In this document: positions 55,571 to 64,000 of the stretch, piece by piece
How positions within the stretch are numbered: the stretch's first letter is position 1
Layout of the letters: each line of letters begins with the position of its first letter
Source of the DNA: Neptuniibacter victor
Lineage (GTDB): Bacteria > Pseudomonadota > Gammaproteobacteria > Pseudomonadales > Balneatricaceae
Direction: 5' to 3'
Assembly: GCA_027943745.1 (NCBI GenBank)
Contig: AP025763.1
Coordinates: 372,001-436,000, forward strand
Length of the DNA stretch: 64,000 bases
Program-made: the position numbers and the translations under genes
Notes under the pieces: model-generated
Database searches by the model: none
What the model was told of the DNA's origin: nothing
What the model saw: the letters and a program-made list of their open reading frames with translations, nothing else

Positions 55571-55762
55571 ATGACAGACGCAGTTAAAAAACATGTACCA
55601 AGCCCCTGTATCGGTGTTTGCGCCCTAGATGAGAATGATCTTTGTATCGCATGCCAGCGTAGTGGAATCGAAATAGCGGAGTGGGGCGTGTATAGCGATG
55701 ATGAAAAACGCGCCGTATGGGGAAAGATTAAACAACGTGAAGCGGGTGAGCTTCCCGAGTAG
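55571..55762 (+). CDS. DUF1289 small cysteine protein
   Basis: The 63-residue protein carries the DUF1289 pattern SPCIGVCALDENDLCIACQR followed by IAEWGVYSDDEKRAVW. Four spaced cysteines probably bind metal. Function is unknown. It is translated just after the YrdA-like gene. I use ATG 55571 rather than GTG 55565. Confidence 0.85.
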   Translation: MTDAVKKHVPSPCIGVCALDENDLCIACQRSGIEIAEWGVYSDDEKRAVWGKIKQREAGELPE

Positions 55763-55802
55763 TGCCTGTGTATAACATGATGTGAGTGTAGGGTGTTGCG
55801 AT

Positions 55803-56105
55803 ATGAATGTAATGATTGATATATGCATTGTGCCTTTAGGGGTGGGTGTCTCTGTTTCAGATTATGTGGCGGCTTGCCAGAAGGTTTTTCAAGAGGCCGG
55901 CCTTAAGCATGAGATGCACGCTTACGGCACCAATGTTGAAGGTGATTGGGATGATGTGATGGCCGCGGTTAAGCGCTGTCATGAGGTGGTTCATGAGATA
56001 GGTGCTCCGCGCATTACAACATCAATGCGATTAGGAACGCGTACCGATCGTTCGCAAACGATGGATGATAAAGTACAAAGTGTTGTGGAAAAATTACAAC
56101 AATAA
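55803..56105 (+). CDS. MTH1187/YkoF-like thiamine-binding family protein
   Basis: This 100-residue protein matches the DUF77 family: MIDICIVPLGVGVSVSDYVA, HEMHAYGTNVEGDWDDVMAA, RITTSMRLGTRTD. Family members bind hydroxymethylpyrimidine or thiamine-like ligands as tetramers. A possible link to ThiL in this genome is guesswork. Start ATG 55803 is chosen. A terminator overlaps the stop. Confidence 0.82.
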   Translation: MNVMIDICIVPLGVGVSVSDYVAACQKVFQEAGLKHEMHAYGTNVEGDWDDVMAAVKRCHEVVHEIGAPRITTSMRLGTRTDRSQTMDDKVQSVVEKLQQ

Positions 56106-56132
56106 AAAAGGGCCTTAAGGCCCTTTTTTATT
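56104..56132. terminator. Bidirectional terminator
   Basis: AAAAAAGGGCC and GGCCCTTTTTT pair around TTAA, between the thiamine-binding gene (+) and the CorB-like gene (-). Confidence 0.9.
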
Positions 56133-56147
56133 GTGTTAACACTTCGT

Positions 56148-57425
56148 TTACTCGTCGTCTTCCGCGTCTCGAGGAAGCGCTATAATCCGTGCCGTTTTGA
56201 TCACATTGTCGCTGACTTGCAACGTTTCAATACGGTAGTGCTCAAGCTGTAGACAGACATTTGCATCCGGTATTGATTCTAACGTTTCCGTAATGAGGCC
56301 ATTCATTGTTTTAGGGCCATCGGTCGGCAAAACCCAATCTAATGCTTTATTAACATCACGAATATAAGCGCTGCCATCAATATAGTAGCTACCATCTTCT
56401 TGCGGGAAGATATCTTGATCTGATTCTTTCGTATTGGAAGACATCTCACCTACGATCTCTTCGAGAATATCTTCTAAGGTAACCACGCCCTGAATATCGC
56501 CGTACTCATCTACTACTAAGCCTATGCGGCGGCTTTGAGCTTGGAAGTGTACCAGCTGCGTCTGTAACGGGGTGCTTTCAGGGATAAAGTAAGGTTCTTT
56601 AATCACCTGCAGTATCGCGGCTTTCGTTACTTTCCCTTCGTGGAAAACTTGCGCCAAATTGCGCATATGTAACAAACCAACCACTTTGTTCAGTTCGCCT
56701 TGGTAGACCGGCAAGCGGGTGTGTTCAGTTGTACTTAAACGCCCGATAATTGTATCTATATCGTCATCTAAATCGATTCCCACAACTTCATTTCGGGGGA
56801 TCATAATGTCGTTAACAGTCACTTCTGATAGCTCTAATACACCCAGCAGCATGTTTTGGTTGTTCTGCGGTAAAAGTGCTCCCGCTTCGTGTACCAATGT
56901 TCTTAGCTCTTCTGTACTTAAGTGATGGTTGTTATCGCCGGTCACATTGACACCAAATAGTCGTAAAAAGGTGTTGGTGATACCGTTGATGATCCAAACC
57001 AGTGGATAAATCAGTTTAAGTAACGGTGCAAGAAGATAAGAGGCTGGAAAAGCTATCTTCTCAGGGTATAGCGCTGCCATGGTTTTGGGAGAGACTTCAG
57101 CGAAGATAAGGATAACAACGGTAAGGGCCGCGGTTGCAATCGCGATGCCTGCATCGCCCCATAACCTGACAGCAATGACGGTTGCTATCGCTGAAGCGAG
57201 AATGTTGACGAAGTTATTACCAATTAAGATAACGCCGATAAGGCGATCGGGACGCTCTAGTAGTTTGCTGGCTTTGCGTGCTCCGCGGTGCTTTTTCTTA
57301 ACTAAGTGTTTTAGCCGATACCGGTTGAGTGACATCATACCCGTTTCGGAACTGGAGAAAAAAGCAGAACAAAAGATCAAAAAACAAAGGACTCCTAGGA
57401 GGAAACCTATCGATGCGTCTTCCAA
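56148..57425 (-). CDS. CNNM/CorC-type membrane protein (YfjD/CorB-like)
   Basis: The protein has an N-terminal DUF21 membrane domain (SAFFSSSETGMMSLNRYRLK, LIGVILIGNNFVNILASAIA), two CBS domains (MIPRNEVVGIDLDD onward) and a C-terminal CorC_HlyC domain. The family is implicated in magnesium/cobalt resistance or efflux. 425 residues. TTG start at 57425 is forced: the frame has no ATG before the conserved region. Confidence 0.9.
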   Translation of the reverse strand: MEDASIGFLLGVLCFLIFCSAFFSSSETGMMSLNRYRLKHLVKKKHRGARKASKLLERPDRLIGVILIGNNFVNILASAIATVIAVRLWGDAGIAIATAALTVVILIFAEVSPKTMAALYPEKIAFPASYLLAPLLKLIYPLVWIINGITNTFLRLFGVNVTGDNNHHLSTEELRTLVHEAGALLPQNNQNMLLGVLELSEVTVNDIMIPRNEVVGIDLDDDIDTIIGRLSTTEHTRLPVYQGELNKVVGLLHMRNLAQVFHEGKVTKAAILQVIKEPYFIPESTPLQTQLVHFQAQSRRIGLVVDEYGDIQGVVTLEDILEEIVGEMSSNTKESDQDIFPQEDGSYYIDGSAYIRDVNKALDWVLPTDGPKTMNGLITETLESIPDANVCLQLEHYRIETLQVSDNVIKTARIIALPRDAEDDE

Positions 57426-57537
57426 GACGGTATGCCTATCTTATGAGTGGAGAGCCATTTTCAAATTTGGGCTCTGCACTGTCAAGCTCTATTGGCCTTA
57501 CACCGAGTGTATTTAGTGTAATAGTGCTTTTATAGGG

Positions 57538-58323
57538 TTAAACCAGCCACTCAATTACGAGTTTACTGCCAAAGAATCCTAGTGCTAACGTGATAAAGCT
57601 AGCAATGCTCCAGCGTACGGCAGTATTACTGCGCCAGCCGAACTTGATACGTCCGAACAGCAAAATGGCATACAAGCACCATGCAAACATGGAAAAGGCT
57701 GTTTTATGTACTAGATGCTGAGCAAAAAGATCATCAAAAAAGATGAAGCCTGTTACTAAAGAGGCCGTCAATAGAATTAAGCCGGTCCAGACCATCTCAA
57801 AGAGTAATCGCTCCATGGTCTGTAGCGGCGGTAATGAAGAGACTAAACCACGAGTATGGTGTTGTTTGAGGGCCGATATTTGGCGTGATAATAGAATGGC
57901 TTGTATGGTGGCGATGGTGAAAATACTGTAAGCCAATATCGATAGGAGAATATGTGCGATAACACCACCAGCATAGACTTTGCCATCAGCAACCCCCGCG
58001 ACGAGGGTGCCAAGTGCGGTAACAGCCGCCATCGGGAAGACACCAATAAACAGATTATCGATGTTTTGTCGCAAACTACTAAGCAGTACGATACTCGCGA
58101 CTAACCAAGAGATCAGAGAGCCAACACTGAACAGGCTTAAATTGATGCCGTTGGGTTGATGCAGTACAACATACAGCGCCAATGTATGTGAGCATAGGCC
58201 AAGAACACCCAATAGTTGATTGAAGTGGCGAGGCTGCTGACGAGTGCCTTGCATCACTTGCCATTGAAGGAAGCCTGCGGCGCTATAAAGCATGACGGCA
58301 ACGAGTGTTGAAATAGCTAACAT
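57538..58323 (-). CDS. YpjD/CcsA-like inner-membrane protein
   Basis: A 261-residue protein with eight hydrophobic helices: LLGVLGLCSHTLALYVVLHQ, and GGVIAHILLSILAYSIFTIA, KTAFSMFAWCLYAILLFGR. It resembles CcsA/ResC cytochrome c-assembly proteins in the YpjD branch, whose role is unclear. The neighbour order (CorB-YpjD/ffh) is the standard gammaproteobacterial layout, with YpjD divergent from ffh. Confidence 0.88.
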   Translation of the reverse strand: MLAISTLVAVMLYSAAGFLQWQVMQGTRQQPRHFNQLLGVLGLCSHTLALYVVLHQPNGINLSLFSVGSLISWLVASIVLLSSLRQNIDNLFIGVFPMAAVTALGTLVAGVADGKVYAGGVIAHILLSILAYSIFTIATIQAILLSRQISALKQHHTRGLVSSLPPLQTMERLLFEMVWTGLILLTASLVTGFIFFDDLFAQHLVHKTAFSMFAWCLYAILLFGRIKFGWRSNTAVRWSIASFITLALGFFGSKLVIEWLV

Positions 58324-58439
58324 CTAAGTCTCTTCTGTCCAGCGTTCCGGTAGAACAGTGTTATGGCATGAGGCGATAGTTTGTCATAGTTAGGCTGCGG
58401 ATTAAAGAAGTCAGCAAGAGTTAGCTGCTTAATGTTAAA

Positions 58440-58475
58440 GGGGCTGCTCAGGATGCTTCGAGTACGTTATAATGC
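58440..58475 (+). promoter_or_regulatory. Probable ffh promoter
   Basis: A perfect TATAAT lies at 58468-58473, 88 bp before the ffh ATG. The -35 region is poor (CTGCTCA). Confidence 0.45.
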
Positions 58476-58560
58476 GCCAATAATTAACTAAGTTTATCTT
58501 TTTCCCTAAATAATACGCTCGTCAGCAAGGCGCTTTCGTAGGGGAAAGTCGAGGCAGGAC

Positions 58561-59964
58561 ATGTTTGAGAATTTAACAGAACGACTTACGCATACGTTAC
58601 GTTCAGTGACCGGTCAGGCGAAACTGACGGAAGACAATATTAAAAGCACGTTGCGTGAAGTGCGTATGGCGTTGCTGGAAGCTGATGTTGCACTTCCAGT
58701 GGTTAAAGAGTTTGTTAATAGTGTTAAAGAACGTGCCGTAGGTACCGAAGTAACGAAAAGCCTGACGCCGGGCCAAGTGTTCGTCAAGATCGTCAATGAA
58801 GAGATGGTCAAGGTGATGGGTGAGGCAAATGAAAAGCTGAACCTAGCAACGACACCGCCTGCGGTTGTGATGATGGCTGGTTTGCAAGGGGCGGGTAAAA
58901 CAACTTCGGTTGCTAAACTTGGTCGTCATCTACGCGAACGCGAAAAGAAGAAGGTTTTGGTTGTTTCTGCCGATGTATATCGTCCGGCAGCGATTAAACA
59001 GCTAGAAACGCTTGCTGGCGAAGTTGAAGTTGATTTCTTTCCTTCAACGGCGGATCAAGATCCTGTCGATATTGCTAACGCGGCGATCGCTCATGCTCGC
59101 ATTCAACATCATGATGTATTGCTAGTTGATACAGCGGGCCGTTTGCACGTTGATGAAGATATGATGGGTGAGATTAAGCGTCTACATGAAGCGGTTAATC
59201 CGGTAGAAACGCTGTTTGTTGTCGATGCGATGACAGGTCAAGATGCTGCGAATACAGCAAAAGCCTTTAATGAAGTGCTACCGCTTACCGGTGTCATCTT
59301 AACTAAAACTGATGGCGATGCCCGTGGCGGTGCTGCACTGTCTGTACGTCAGATTACCGGCAAGCCGATTAAGTTCTTGGGTGTTGGTGAAAAAGTTGAT
59401 GCTTTAGAACCTTTCCATCCTGATCGTGTTGCATCACGTATTTTAGGTATGGGTGATGTGCTTTCTCTTATTGAGGAAGCCGAGCAAAAGATTGATAAAG
59501 ACAAAGCTGAAAAGTTTGCCAAGAAAATTAAAAAGGGCAAAGGCTTTGATCTTGAAGACTTCCGCGAACAGATCTCCCAGATGAAAAATATGGGTGGCAT
59601 GGCGGGTATGCTAGATAAGCTTCCAGGTATGGGACAGCTAACTCAAGCGGCCAGTGCGGCTAATGCTGAGAAAGGCATGCACCAGATGGAGGCGATTATT
59701 AATTCAATGACGCCGATGGAGCGCCGTAAGCCTGATATTATTTCTGGCTCGCGTAAAAAGCGTATCGCTAAAGGGTCGGGTACTCAGATTCAAGACATCA
59801 ACCGTTTGTTAAAACAGCATAAACAGATGTCTAAAATGATGAAGAAATTTAGCGGCAAAGGCGGCATGACTAAAATGATGCGTGGCATGAAGGGTATGTT
59901 GCCACCGGGTATGGGCGGCGGTCCTGGTGGTATGGGTGGTCCTGGCGGCTTCCCTGGTATGTAA
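58561..59964 (+). CDS. ffh: Signal recognition particle protein Ffh
   Basis: Ffh is the GTPase core of the bacterial SRP, binding signal peptides and 4.5S RNA. The N domain leads to G motifs MAGLQGAGKTTSVAKLG (near residue 103) and VDTAGRLHVDEDMMGE, LTKTDGDARGGAALS. The C-terminal M domain is methionine-rich and ends in a Gly/Met/Pro tail. 467 residues. A strong terminator follows. Confidence 0.98.
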   Translation: MFENLTERLTHTLRSVTGQAKLTEDNIKSTLREVRMALLEADVALPVVKEFVNSVKERAVGTEVTKSLTPGQVFVKIVNEEMVKVMGEANEKLNLATTPPAVVMMAGLQGAGKTTSVAKLGRHLREREKKKVLVVSADVYRPAAIKQLETLAGEVEVDFFPSTADQDPVDIANAAIAHARIQHHDVLLVDTAGRLHVDEDMMGEIKRLHEAVNPVETLFVVDAMTGQDAANTAKAFNEVLPLTGVILTKTDGDARGGAALSVRQITGKPIKFLGVGEKVDALEPFHPDRVASRILGMGDVLSLIEEAEQKIDKDKAEKFAKKIKKGKGFDLEDFREQISQMKNMGGMAGMLDKLPGMGQLTQAASAANAEKGMHQMEAIINSMTPMERRKPDIISGSRKKRIAKGSGTQIQDINRLLKQHKQMSKMMKKFSGKGGMTKMMRGMKGMLPPGMGGGPGGMGGPGGFPGM

Positions 59965-59996
59965 GCTGAATTTAATTAATACGTAAAAAGACTTTA

Positions 59997-60038
59997 TTAG
60001 GGCGGGTAATTCAAGTAGAATTTCCGCCCTAATTTTTT
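59997..60038 (+). terminator. Terminator after ffh
   Basis: TTAGGGCGG pairs with CCGCCCTAA and the inner AATTC with GAATT, followed by TTTTTT. Confidence 0.88.
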
Positions 60039-60045
60039 AATGGCT

Positions 60046-60101
60046 CAGTCTGCCTTAAAACAGGCTGTTTTAATCAAACTGTGGGCGATTTTAAAACCCA
60101 C
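60046..60101 (+). promoter_or_regulatory. Structured leader of the rpsP operon
   Basis: Two hairpins precede rpsP: CAGTCTG/CAGGCTG (60046-60067, followed by TTTT) and GTGGG/CCCAC (60081-60101). The second ends about 20 bp before the start codon. They could act as an attenuator or autoregulatory site. Confidence 0.45.
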
Positions 60102-60121
60102 TCAATAAGGGGATCTAACGC

Positions 60122-60370
60122 ATGGTAACTATTCGTTTGTCTCGTGGCGGCGCCAAAAAGCGTCCTTTCTATCACATCTCAGTAGCTGACTCACGTAATG
60201 CACGTGATGGTCGTTTTATTGAGCGTGTGGGTTTCTTTAACCCTACAGCACGTGGTCAAGAAGAAGGTCTTCGTATCGATCTTGATCGTGTTGAATACTG
60301 GCAGAGTAAAGGCGCACAGCTTTCTGAGCGCGTTGCTAAGCTAGTTAAAGATGCTAAAGCAGCTAAGTAA
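60122..60370 (+). CDS. rpsP: 30S ribosomal protein S16
   Basis: S16 is a small-subunit assembly protein. The start [20 protein letters not shown] and [14 protein letters not shown] are diagnostic; 82 residues is standard. It is the first gene of rpsP-rimM-trmD-rplS. Confidence 0.98.
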   Translation: MVTIRLSRGGAKKRPFYHISVADSRNARDGRFIERVGFFNPTARGQEEGLRIDLDRVEYWQSKGAQLSERVAKLVKDAKAAK

Positions 60371-60398
60371 TTTTTAGGTTTTTGGGTCAGGGTTAAAA

Positions 60399-60932
60399 AT
60401 GAGCAGTAATCCAAGTAATGAACATCTCATTGTCGGAACGATTACTGCGGTCTATGGGATCAAAGGGTGGGTGAAAATCTTTTCACATACCGATCCGATG
60501 GAAAATATTTTTAACTACAAGCCTTGGTTAGTGAAAGTTGGTGGTGTATTGAAGCCTCTTGAGGTGGAAACCAGCAAACGCCATGGTAAAGGCCTAGTTG
60601 CAAAACTGGTTGGAGTAGATGATCGAGATGTAGCGCGTAAATATTGCGGGCTAGAAATTTCGGTTGAAGCGAGCCAGCTTCCAAAACTGGATGCGGGTGA
60701 GTACTACTGGAGTCAGTTGCAGGACCTATTAGTTTATACCGAGTCTGACCAATTGTTGGGCAAGGTAAGCCACCTATTAGAAACTGGCTCAAATGATGTG
60801 CTAGTTGTGAAGGGAACGGCAGACAGTATCGATCAAAAAGAGCGACTGTTGCCTTATCTTCCTGATCAGGTGATAAAAGATATTGACCTTGAAACAGGTA
60901 CTATGCGGGTCGATTGGGATCCGGAATTCTGA
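60399..60932 (+). CDS. rimM: Ribosome maturation factor RimM
   Basis: RimM binds S19 and helps 30S assembly. Family features: IVGTITAVYGIKGWVKIFSH near the start and the PRC-barrel half (LDAGEYYWSQLQDLLVYTES). 177 residues. It lies 28 bp after rpsP and 3 bp before trmD. Confidence 0.96.
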   Translation: MSSNPSNEHLIVGTITAVYGIKGWVKIFSHTDPMENIFNYKPWLVKVGGVLKPLEVETSKRHGKGLVAKLVGVDDRDVARKYCGLEISVEASQLPKLDAGEYYWSQLQDLLVYTESDQLLGKVSHLLETGSNDVLVVKGTADSIDQKERLLPYLPDQVIKDIDLETGTMRVDWDPEF

Positions 60933-60935
60933 TTC

Positions 60936-61685
60936 ATGTGGTTTGGTGTAGTAACGCTTTTTCCTGAAATGTTTGATGCAATTCGTTGCTATGGCGTTAC
61001 AGGGCGAGCGGTTAAAAATGGTTTGATACAGATGCAGTGCTGGAGTCCTCGTGATTTCGCGCATGATAAGCATAAAACTGTAGATGACCGCCCTTACGGT
61101 GGTGGCCCAGGCATGCTGATGAAAGTTCAGCCTCTCCGGGATGCTATCCATGCGGCAAAAAACGTTGCGGGTGATGAGGTAAAAGTTATTTACCTTTCCC
61201 CTCAGGGACGCCGGATGGATCATAAGGGAATGCAGGAGCTAGCTTCACGCAAGAAGCTGATTTTGGTAGCTGGACGCTATGAAGGTATTGATGAGCGTCT
61301 AATTGAAGCAGAGATTGATGAAGAGTGGTCGTTAGGGGATTTTGTCCTTAGTGGTGGTGAACTGCCAGCAATGACTATGATTGATTCGGTGTCTCGCTTA
61401 GTTCCAGGTGTTTTAGGACATCAGGATTCTGCTACTGAAGATTCTTTTTGCGATGGATTACTGGATTGCCCGCATTACACACGACCAGAGCACTATGATG
61501 ATAGGCAAGTACCTGACGTGTTGCTAAGCGGCAACCACAAAGAGATCAGACGCTGGCGTCTGAAACAGCAGTTAGGAAGAACGTGGCTACGCCGCCCTGA
61601 TATGTTGGAATCTCTTGAGTTGGACGCTGAGCAGAGGTCATTGTTAAACGATTTTATCCGGGAGACCCAAGGGTCCGAAGGTTGA
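60936..61685 (+). CDS. trmD: tRNA (guanine37-N1)-methyltransferase
   Basis: TrmD methylates G37 of tRNAs with a knotted SPOUT fold. Motifs: [64 protein letters not shown]. 249 residues. Confidence 0.98.
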   Translation: MWFGVVTLFPEMFDAIRCYGVTGRAVKNGLIQMQCWSPRDFAHDKHKTVDDRPYGGGPGMLMKVQPLRDAIHAAKNVAGDEVKVIYLSPQGRRMDHKGMQELASRKKLILVAGRYEGIDERLIEAEIDEEWSLGDFVLSGGELPAMTMIDSVSRLVPGVLGHQDSATEDSFCDGLLDCPHYTRPEHYDDRQVPDVLLSGNHKEIRRWRLKQQLGRTWLRRPDMLESLELDAEQRSLLNDFIRETQGSEG

Positions 61686-61702
61686 ATGTTTAGGAGCAAG
61701 CG

Positions 61703-62059
61703 ATGAGCGGCAAAAACCTAATTATTCAGCAGCTTGAAGCTGAACAAATGAATAAAGAAGTACCAGAATTTGCACCAGGCGATACTGTTGTAGTTCAGGT
61801 TAAAGTTGTAGAGGGTGATCGTACTCGTCTACAGGCGTACGAAGGTGTAGTTCTTGGTAAGCGTAACCGCGGTGTTAACTCTGCGTTTACTGTACGTAAG
61901 ATCTCTCACGGTGTGGGTGTTGAACGTACTTTCCAAACTTTTAGCGCAACTGTTGATAGCATTGAAGTTAAGCGTCGTGGTGATGTTCGCCAGGCTAAGC
62001 TTTACTACTTGCGTGAGCGTAGCGGTAAATCTGCACGTATTAAAGAGAAGTTGGGTTAA
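61703..62059 (+). CDS. rplS: 50S ribosomal protein L19
   Basis: L19 sits at the subunit interface. The start [20 protein letters not shown], and [40 protein letters not shown] identify it. 118 residues. TAGGAGC precedes the ATG. A strong terminator follows. Confidence 0.98.
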   Translation: MSGKNLIIQQLEAEQMNKEVPEFAPGDTVVVQVKVVEGDRTRLQAYEGVVLGKRNRGVNSAFTVRKISHGVGVERTFQTFSATVDSIEVKRRGDVRQAKLYYLRERSGKSARIKEKLG

Positions 62060-62078
62060 TCACTCAGTTTTCTTTGTT

Positions 62079-62106
62079 AAAAAAGCGGCTTCGGCCGCTT
62101 TTTTTG
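62079..62106 (+). terminator. Terminator after rplS
   Basis: GCGGC and GCCGC enclose a TTCG tetraloop, within AAAA/TTTTTTT flanks. Confidence 0.93.
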
Positions 62107-62230
62107 TGTCTGTGTGTAATCTCTGCCCTTATCTCTGCTATAAAGGTTGGACAGGATTATAGGTTCACGACCATAATATCTACTATTCCACATAAGTTCC
62201 GGGGCTAAAGGAGTCGAGTCGGGGCCGTAT

Positions 62231-63652
62231 ATGCAGAAGAAAATGATCAAACGCGTTGCTAGTCTGACAATGTTAATTTTAATACCTGTGATTTTGTTCG
62301 CGGGTGTTTATGGTTTTGTTTGGTGGAAAGTTTCCCAAGCGGCAGATAGTTTTGCGAAGGATGTTTCCCCCTTTGTTGAAATGACTTATAAGCAAATTCA
62401 TATTGATCTCGCCGAGGCAGAAGTCGGGCTGAGAGAGATGAGCTTTACTCCTTCAGGTATGGAGGGTGAAATAGGCCTGCAATCGGTCACTGTTAAAGCG
62501 CCATCGTGGGGTTTTCTGCTGGAGTTAGAAGAAAAGCTGTCTAAAGGTGAGTTGCCTGAGTCATTTAATATTGATGTTAAAGGTTTAGACATCAATATGC
62601 AGAGTGGTTATATGCAAGATTGGGGGCGAATGGCAACTGATATGCAGCGTCAAGCGGGCCCAGGCTATGACACGCTAGGTTGTGGTGATCTTCAGTTTTT
62701 CTCTGTCGCGGATATTCGTAAGATGGGTTATAGCCGCTTACGGAGTGATGTGGCTATCCAGTATTACTTCGATAAAACCGATCGTCAGTTAAATTTTGAT
62801 ATGCAAAGTAAAACTGCCCAGATGGCGGATATGAGCTTGTCGCTGGATGTTCAAGTCGCGAGTGATACGCTGAATATGCAGACAATTGTCTTTGCCCAGC
62901 CTCAGTTGAAGCGGATAGAAACGCGCTTTTATGATCGTGGTTACAATATTAAACGCAATAATTACTGCGCCGATCTTAATAAAGAATCGATGGAGCTTTA
63001 TCGAGAGCGTTATGCAGGACTGTTCCGTAAGCAATTAGCTTATGAGGGTTGGACGATACCGGAACCGTTGTTTGTTGCCCTAGATGGATTAAATAATCCG
63101 GGCGGGTCGATGTACCTTCGTGTGGATATGCCCCAAGGGTTCGGTATGCAATCGATGGCGCTTGTACAAAAGCCGACAGACCTAATCGATGCGCTTAGCC
63201 CTTATGTGGAATTTAGTGGTAAACCCGTCCAGCTTGATGGTGTCTCATGGAGTGAACCTGACCCAGAAGGGCAGCGTTTATTACATGAACTACGATTGGG
63301 CGATAATAGTGCGGATCAACCTGAGACCAGTGATTTGGTGCTTGGGGAGGAAGCTGAAACAGTTCAGCCGCAGCAAGATTTAGCCGTCGTTGAGTCGTAT
63401 AGAACTGAGTCACGTAGAATGCGCGTTGAAAAAAGTGGCAAATCATTTAAGGATGTTGAAATGCCAAAATTGGTATCTCATCTAGGAGAACCGGTTATTC
63501 TTTATACCTATTTTGGCAGGAAGGTTCAGGGCAAGTTGATCTCTGTGACTGATAAGGTGGTGACCGTAGAGCATCGCTTGATCGATGGCCGAGGCACGGC
63601 GACTTATCCGATTGCGCGAGATAAAATTCAAAGCGCGCGTCTTTATTATTAA
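62231..63652 (+). CDS. Membrane-anchored protein of unknown function
   Basis: A 473-residue protein without a recognised family. One N-terminal membrane helix (MLILIPVILFAGVYGFVWW) is followed by a large periplasmic region rich in beta structure, and a C-terminal ~60-residue module (LGEPVILYTYFGRKVQGKLI to ARDKIQSARLYY) that looks like a small beta barrel. Location between rplS and xerD suggests a conserved gammaproteobacterial gene. ATG 62231 is the first codon before the helix. Confidence 0.75.
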   Translation: MQKKMIKRVASLTMLILIPVILFAGVYGFVWWKVSQAADSFAKDVSPFVEMTYKQIHIDLAEAEVGLREMSFTPSGMEGEIGLQSVTVKAPSWGFLLELEEKLSKGELPESFNIDVKGLDINMQSGYMQDWGRMATDMQRQAGPGYDTLGCGDLQFFSVADIRKMGYSRLRSDVAIQYYFDKTDRQLNFDMQSKTAQMADMSLSLDVQVASDTLNMQTIVFAQPQLKRIETRFYDRGYNIKRNNYCADLNKESMELYRERYAGLFRKQLAYEGWTIPEPLFVALDGLNNPGGSMYLRVDMPQGFGMQSMALVQKPTDLIDALSPYVEFSGKPVQLDGVSWSEPDPEGQRLLHELRLGDNSADQPETSDLVLGEEAETVQPQQDLAVVESYRTESRRMRVEKSGKSFKDVEMPKLVSHLGEPVILYTYFGRKVQGKLISVTDKVVTVEHRLIDGRGTATYPIARDKIQSARLYY

Positions 63653-63672
63653 TTCTTTCTAGGTTTGTTTGT

Positions 63673-64000
63673 TTGGCTAATAAGAATGTAGCCCCGCCTC
63701 TTCATGAATCGGATCAGAGATTGATCGATACCTATCTTGATGCGATTTGGATGGAGAAGGGGCTTAGCGATAATACGCTTCAATCCTACCGACGTGACCT
63801 TACACAGTTCTCTTCGTGGCTGAACGATAAAGGCTTAAATTTACTTCCCTGTACGCGTGCGGACCTGCAGCAATATCTTGGCTGGAGGGTCAAGGAGCGT
63901 TTGCGCGCCAGTTCAACCTCCAGAATGCTCTCTTGTCTTAGGGGGTTTTTTCGTTATCTTTTACGTGAAGAACTTATTAGCGAAGACCCAGTATTATTGA
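63673..64000 (+). CDS. xerD: Site-specific tyrosine recombinase XerD, N-terminal part
   Basis: XerD resolves chromosome dimers at dif with XerC. The visible 109 residues show the N-terminal core-binding domain (LIDTYLDAIWMEKGLSDNTL, SYRRDLTQFSSWL, SCLRGFFRYLLREELISEDP). The frame begins at TTG 63673; no ATG fits. The catalytic domain lies beyond the window edge. Confidence 0.88.
   Translation, partial: MANKNVAPPLHESDQRLIDTYLDAIWMEKGLSDNTLQSYRRDLTQFSSWLNDKGLNLLPCTRADLQQYLGWRVKERLRASSTSRMLSCLRGFFRYLLREELISEDPVLL

Overview
This window is a chromosomal segment of a marine gammaproteobacterium, most likely from the Oceanospirillales/Oceanospirillaceae. That assignment is inferred from the conserved gene orders nrdR-ribD-ribE-ribBX-ribH-nusB-thiL-pgpA, ratA-ratB/bamE-fur-recN, grpE-dnaK-dnaJ and ffh-rpsP-rimM-trmD-rplS, from PomAB-type (sodium) flagellar stators, and from the tmRNA tag ANDDNYALAA. 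No species can be named from sequence alone.

Layout. 1-9.0 kb: end of glyA, riboflavin/thiamine/isoprenoid housekeeping genes (nrdR to pgpA on +; xseB-ispA-dxs on -). 9.2-16 kb: pomAB, a cytochrome c5, a small unknown gene, PPK2, a PAS histidine kinase and a PAS-GGDEF cyclase. 16-17.5 kb: a non-coding dispersed repeat, then ssrA (tmRNA) and smpB. 17.8-28.4 kb: an NSS transporter, ratAB, bamE, fur, recN, grpE-dnaK-dnaJ with a near-consensus heat-shock promoter, cysE and dapB. 28.6-40.9 kb: 13 tightly packed + strand genes encoding a four-subunit soluble NAD(P)-type [NiFe]-hydrogenase, its maturation protease, a small NIF3-like protein and a V/A-type ATPase with probable sodium ligands in its rotor subunit. 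41-43.9 kb: a Cache-PAS-GGDEF-EAL protein. 44.0-48.6 kb: a putative metal/redox uptake operon (His-rich periplasmic protein, NapH-like polyferredoxin, CcdA-like protein, ExbB, ExbD, TonB). 48.6-51.4 kb: a small accessory island with integron gene cassettes (one clear attC, one apparently truncated) and a second copy of the dispersed repeat. 51.4-53.6 kb: a TonB-dependent receptor. 53.8-64 kb: two Nudix hydrolases, gamma-carbonic anhydrase-like protein, DUF1289, thiamine-binding-like protein, CorC/CorB-like transporter, YpjD/CcsA-like protein, ffh, the rpsP-rplS operon, a conserved unknown and the start of xerD.

Three signals stand out. (1) Hydrogenase and V-ATPase genes are packed with gaps of 28 bp or less across 12.3 kb, which suggests one transcription unit linking H2/NAD(P)H chemistry to an ion-motive force. 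The ATPase gene order is a circular permutation of the E-X-A-B-D-I-K order I recall from other bacteria. (2) The TonB uptake operon and the TonB receptor, 9.6 kb apart and separated by the cassette island, each carry three 17-bp units of the form GNC-N5-GNC just upstream of the likely promoter. This predicts a shared regulator and makes them one system. (3) A ~250-bp non-coding repeat occurs at 16.2 kb and 50.0 kb; one of its hairpins has compensated base-pair changes, so the fold seems to be selected.
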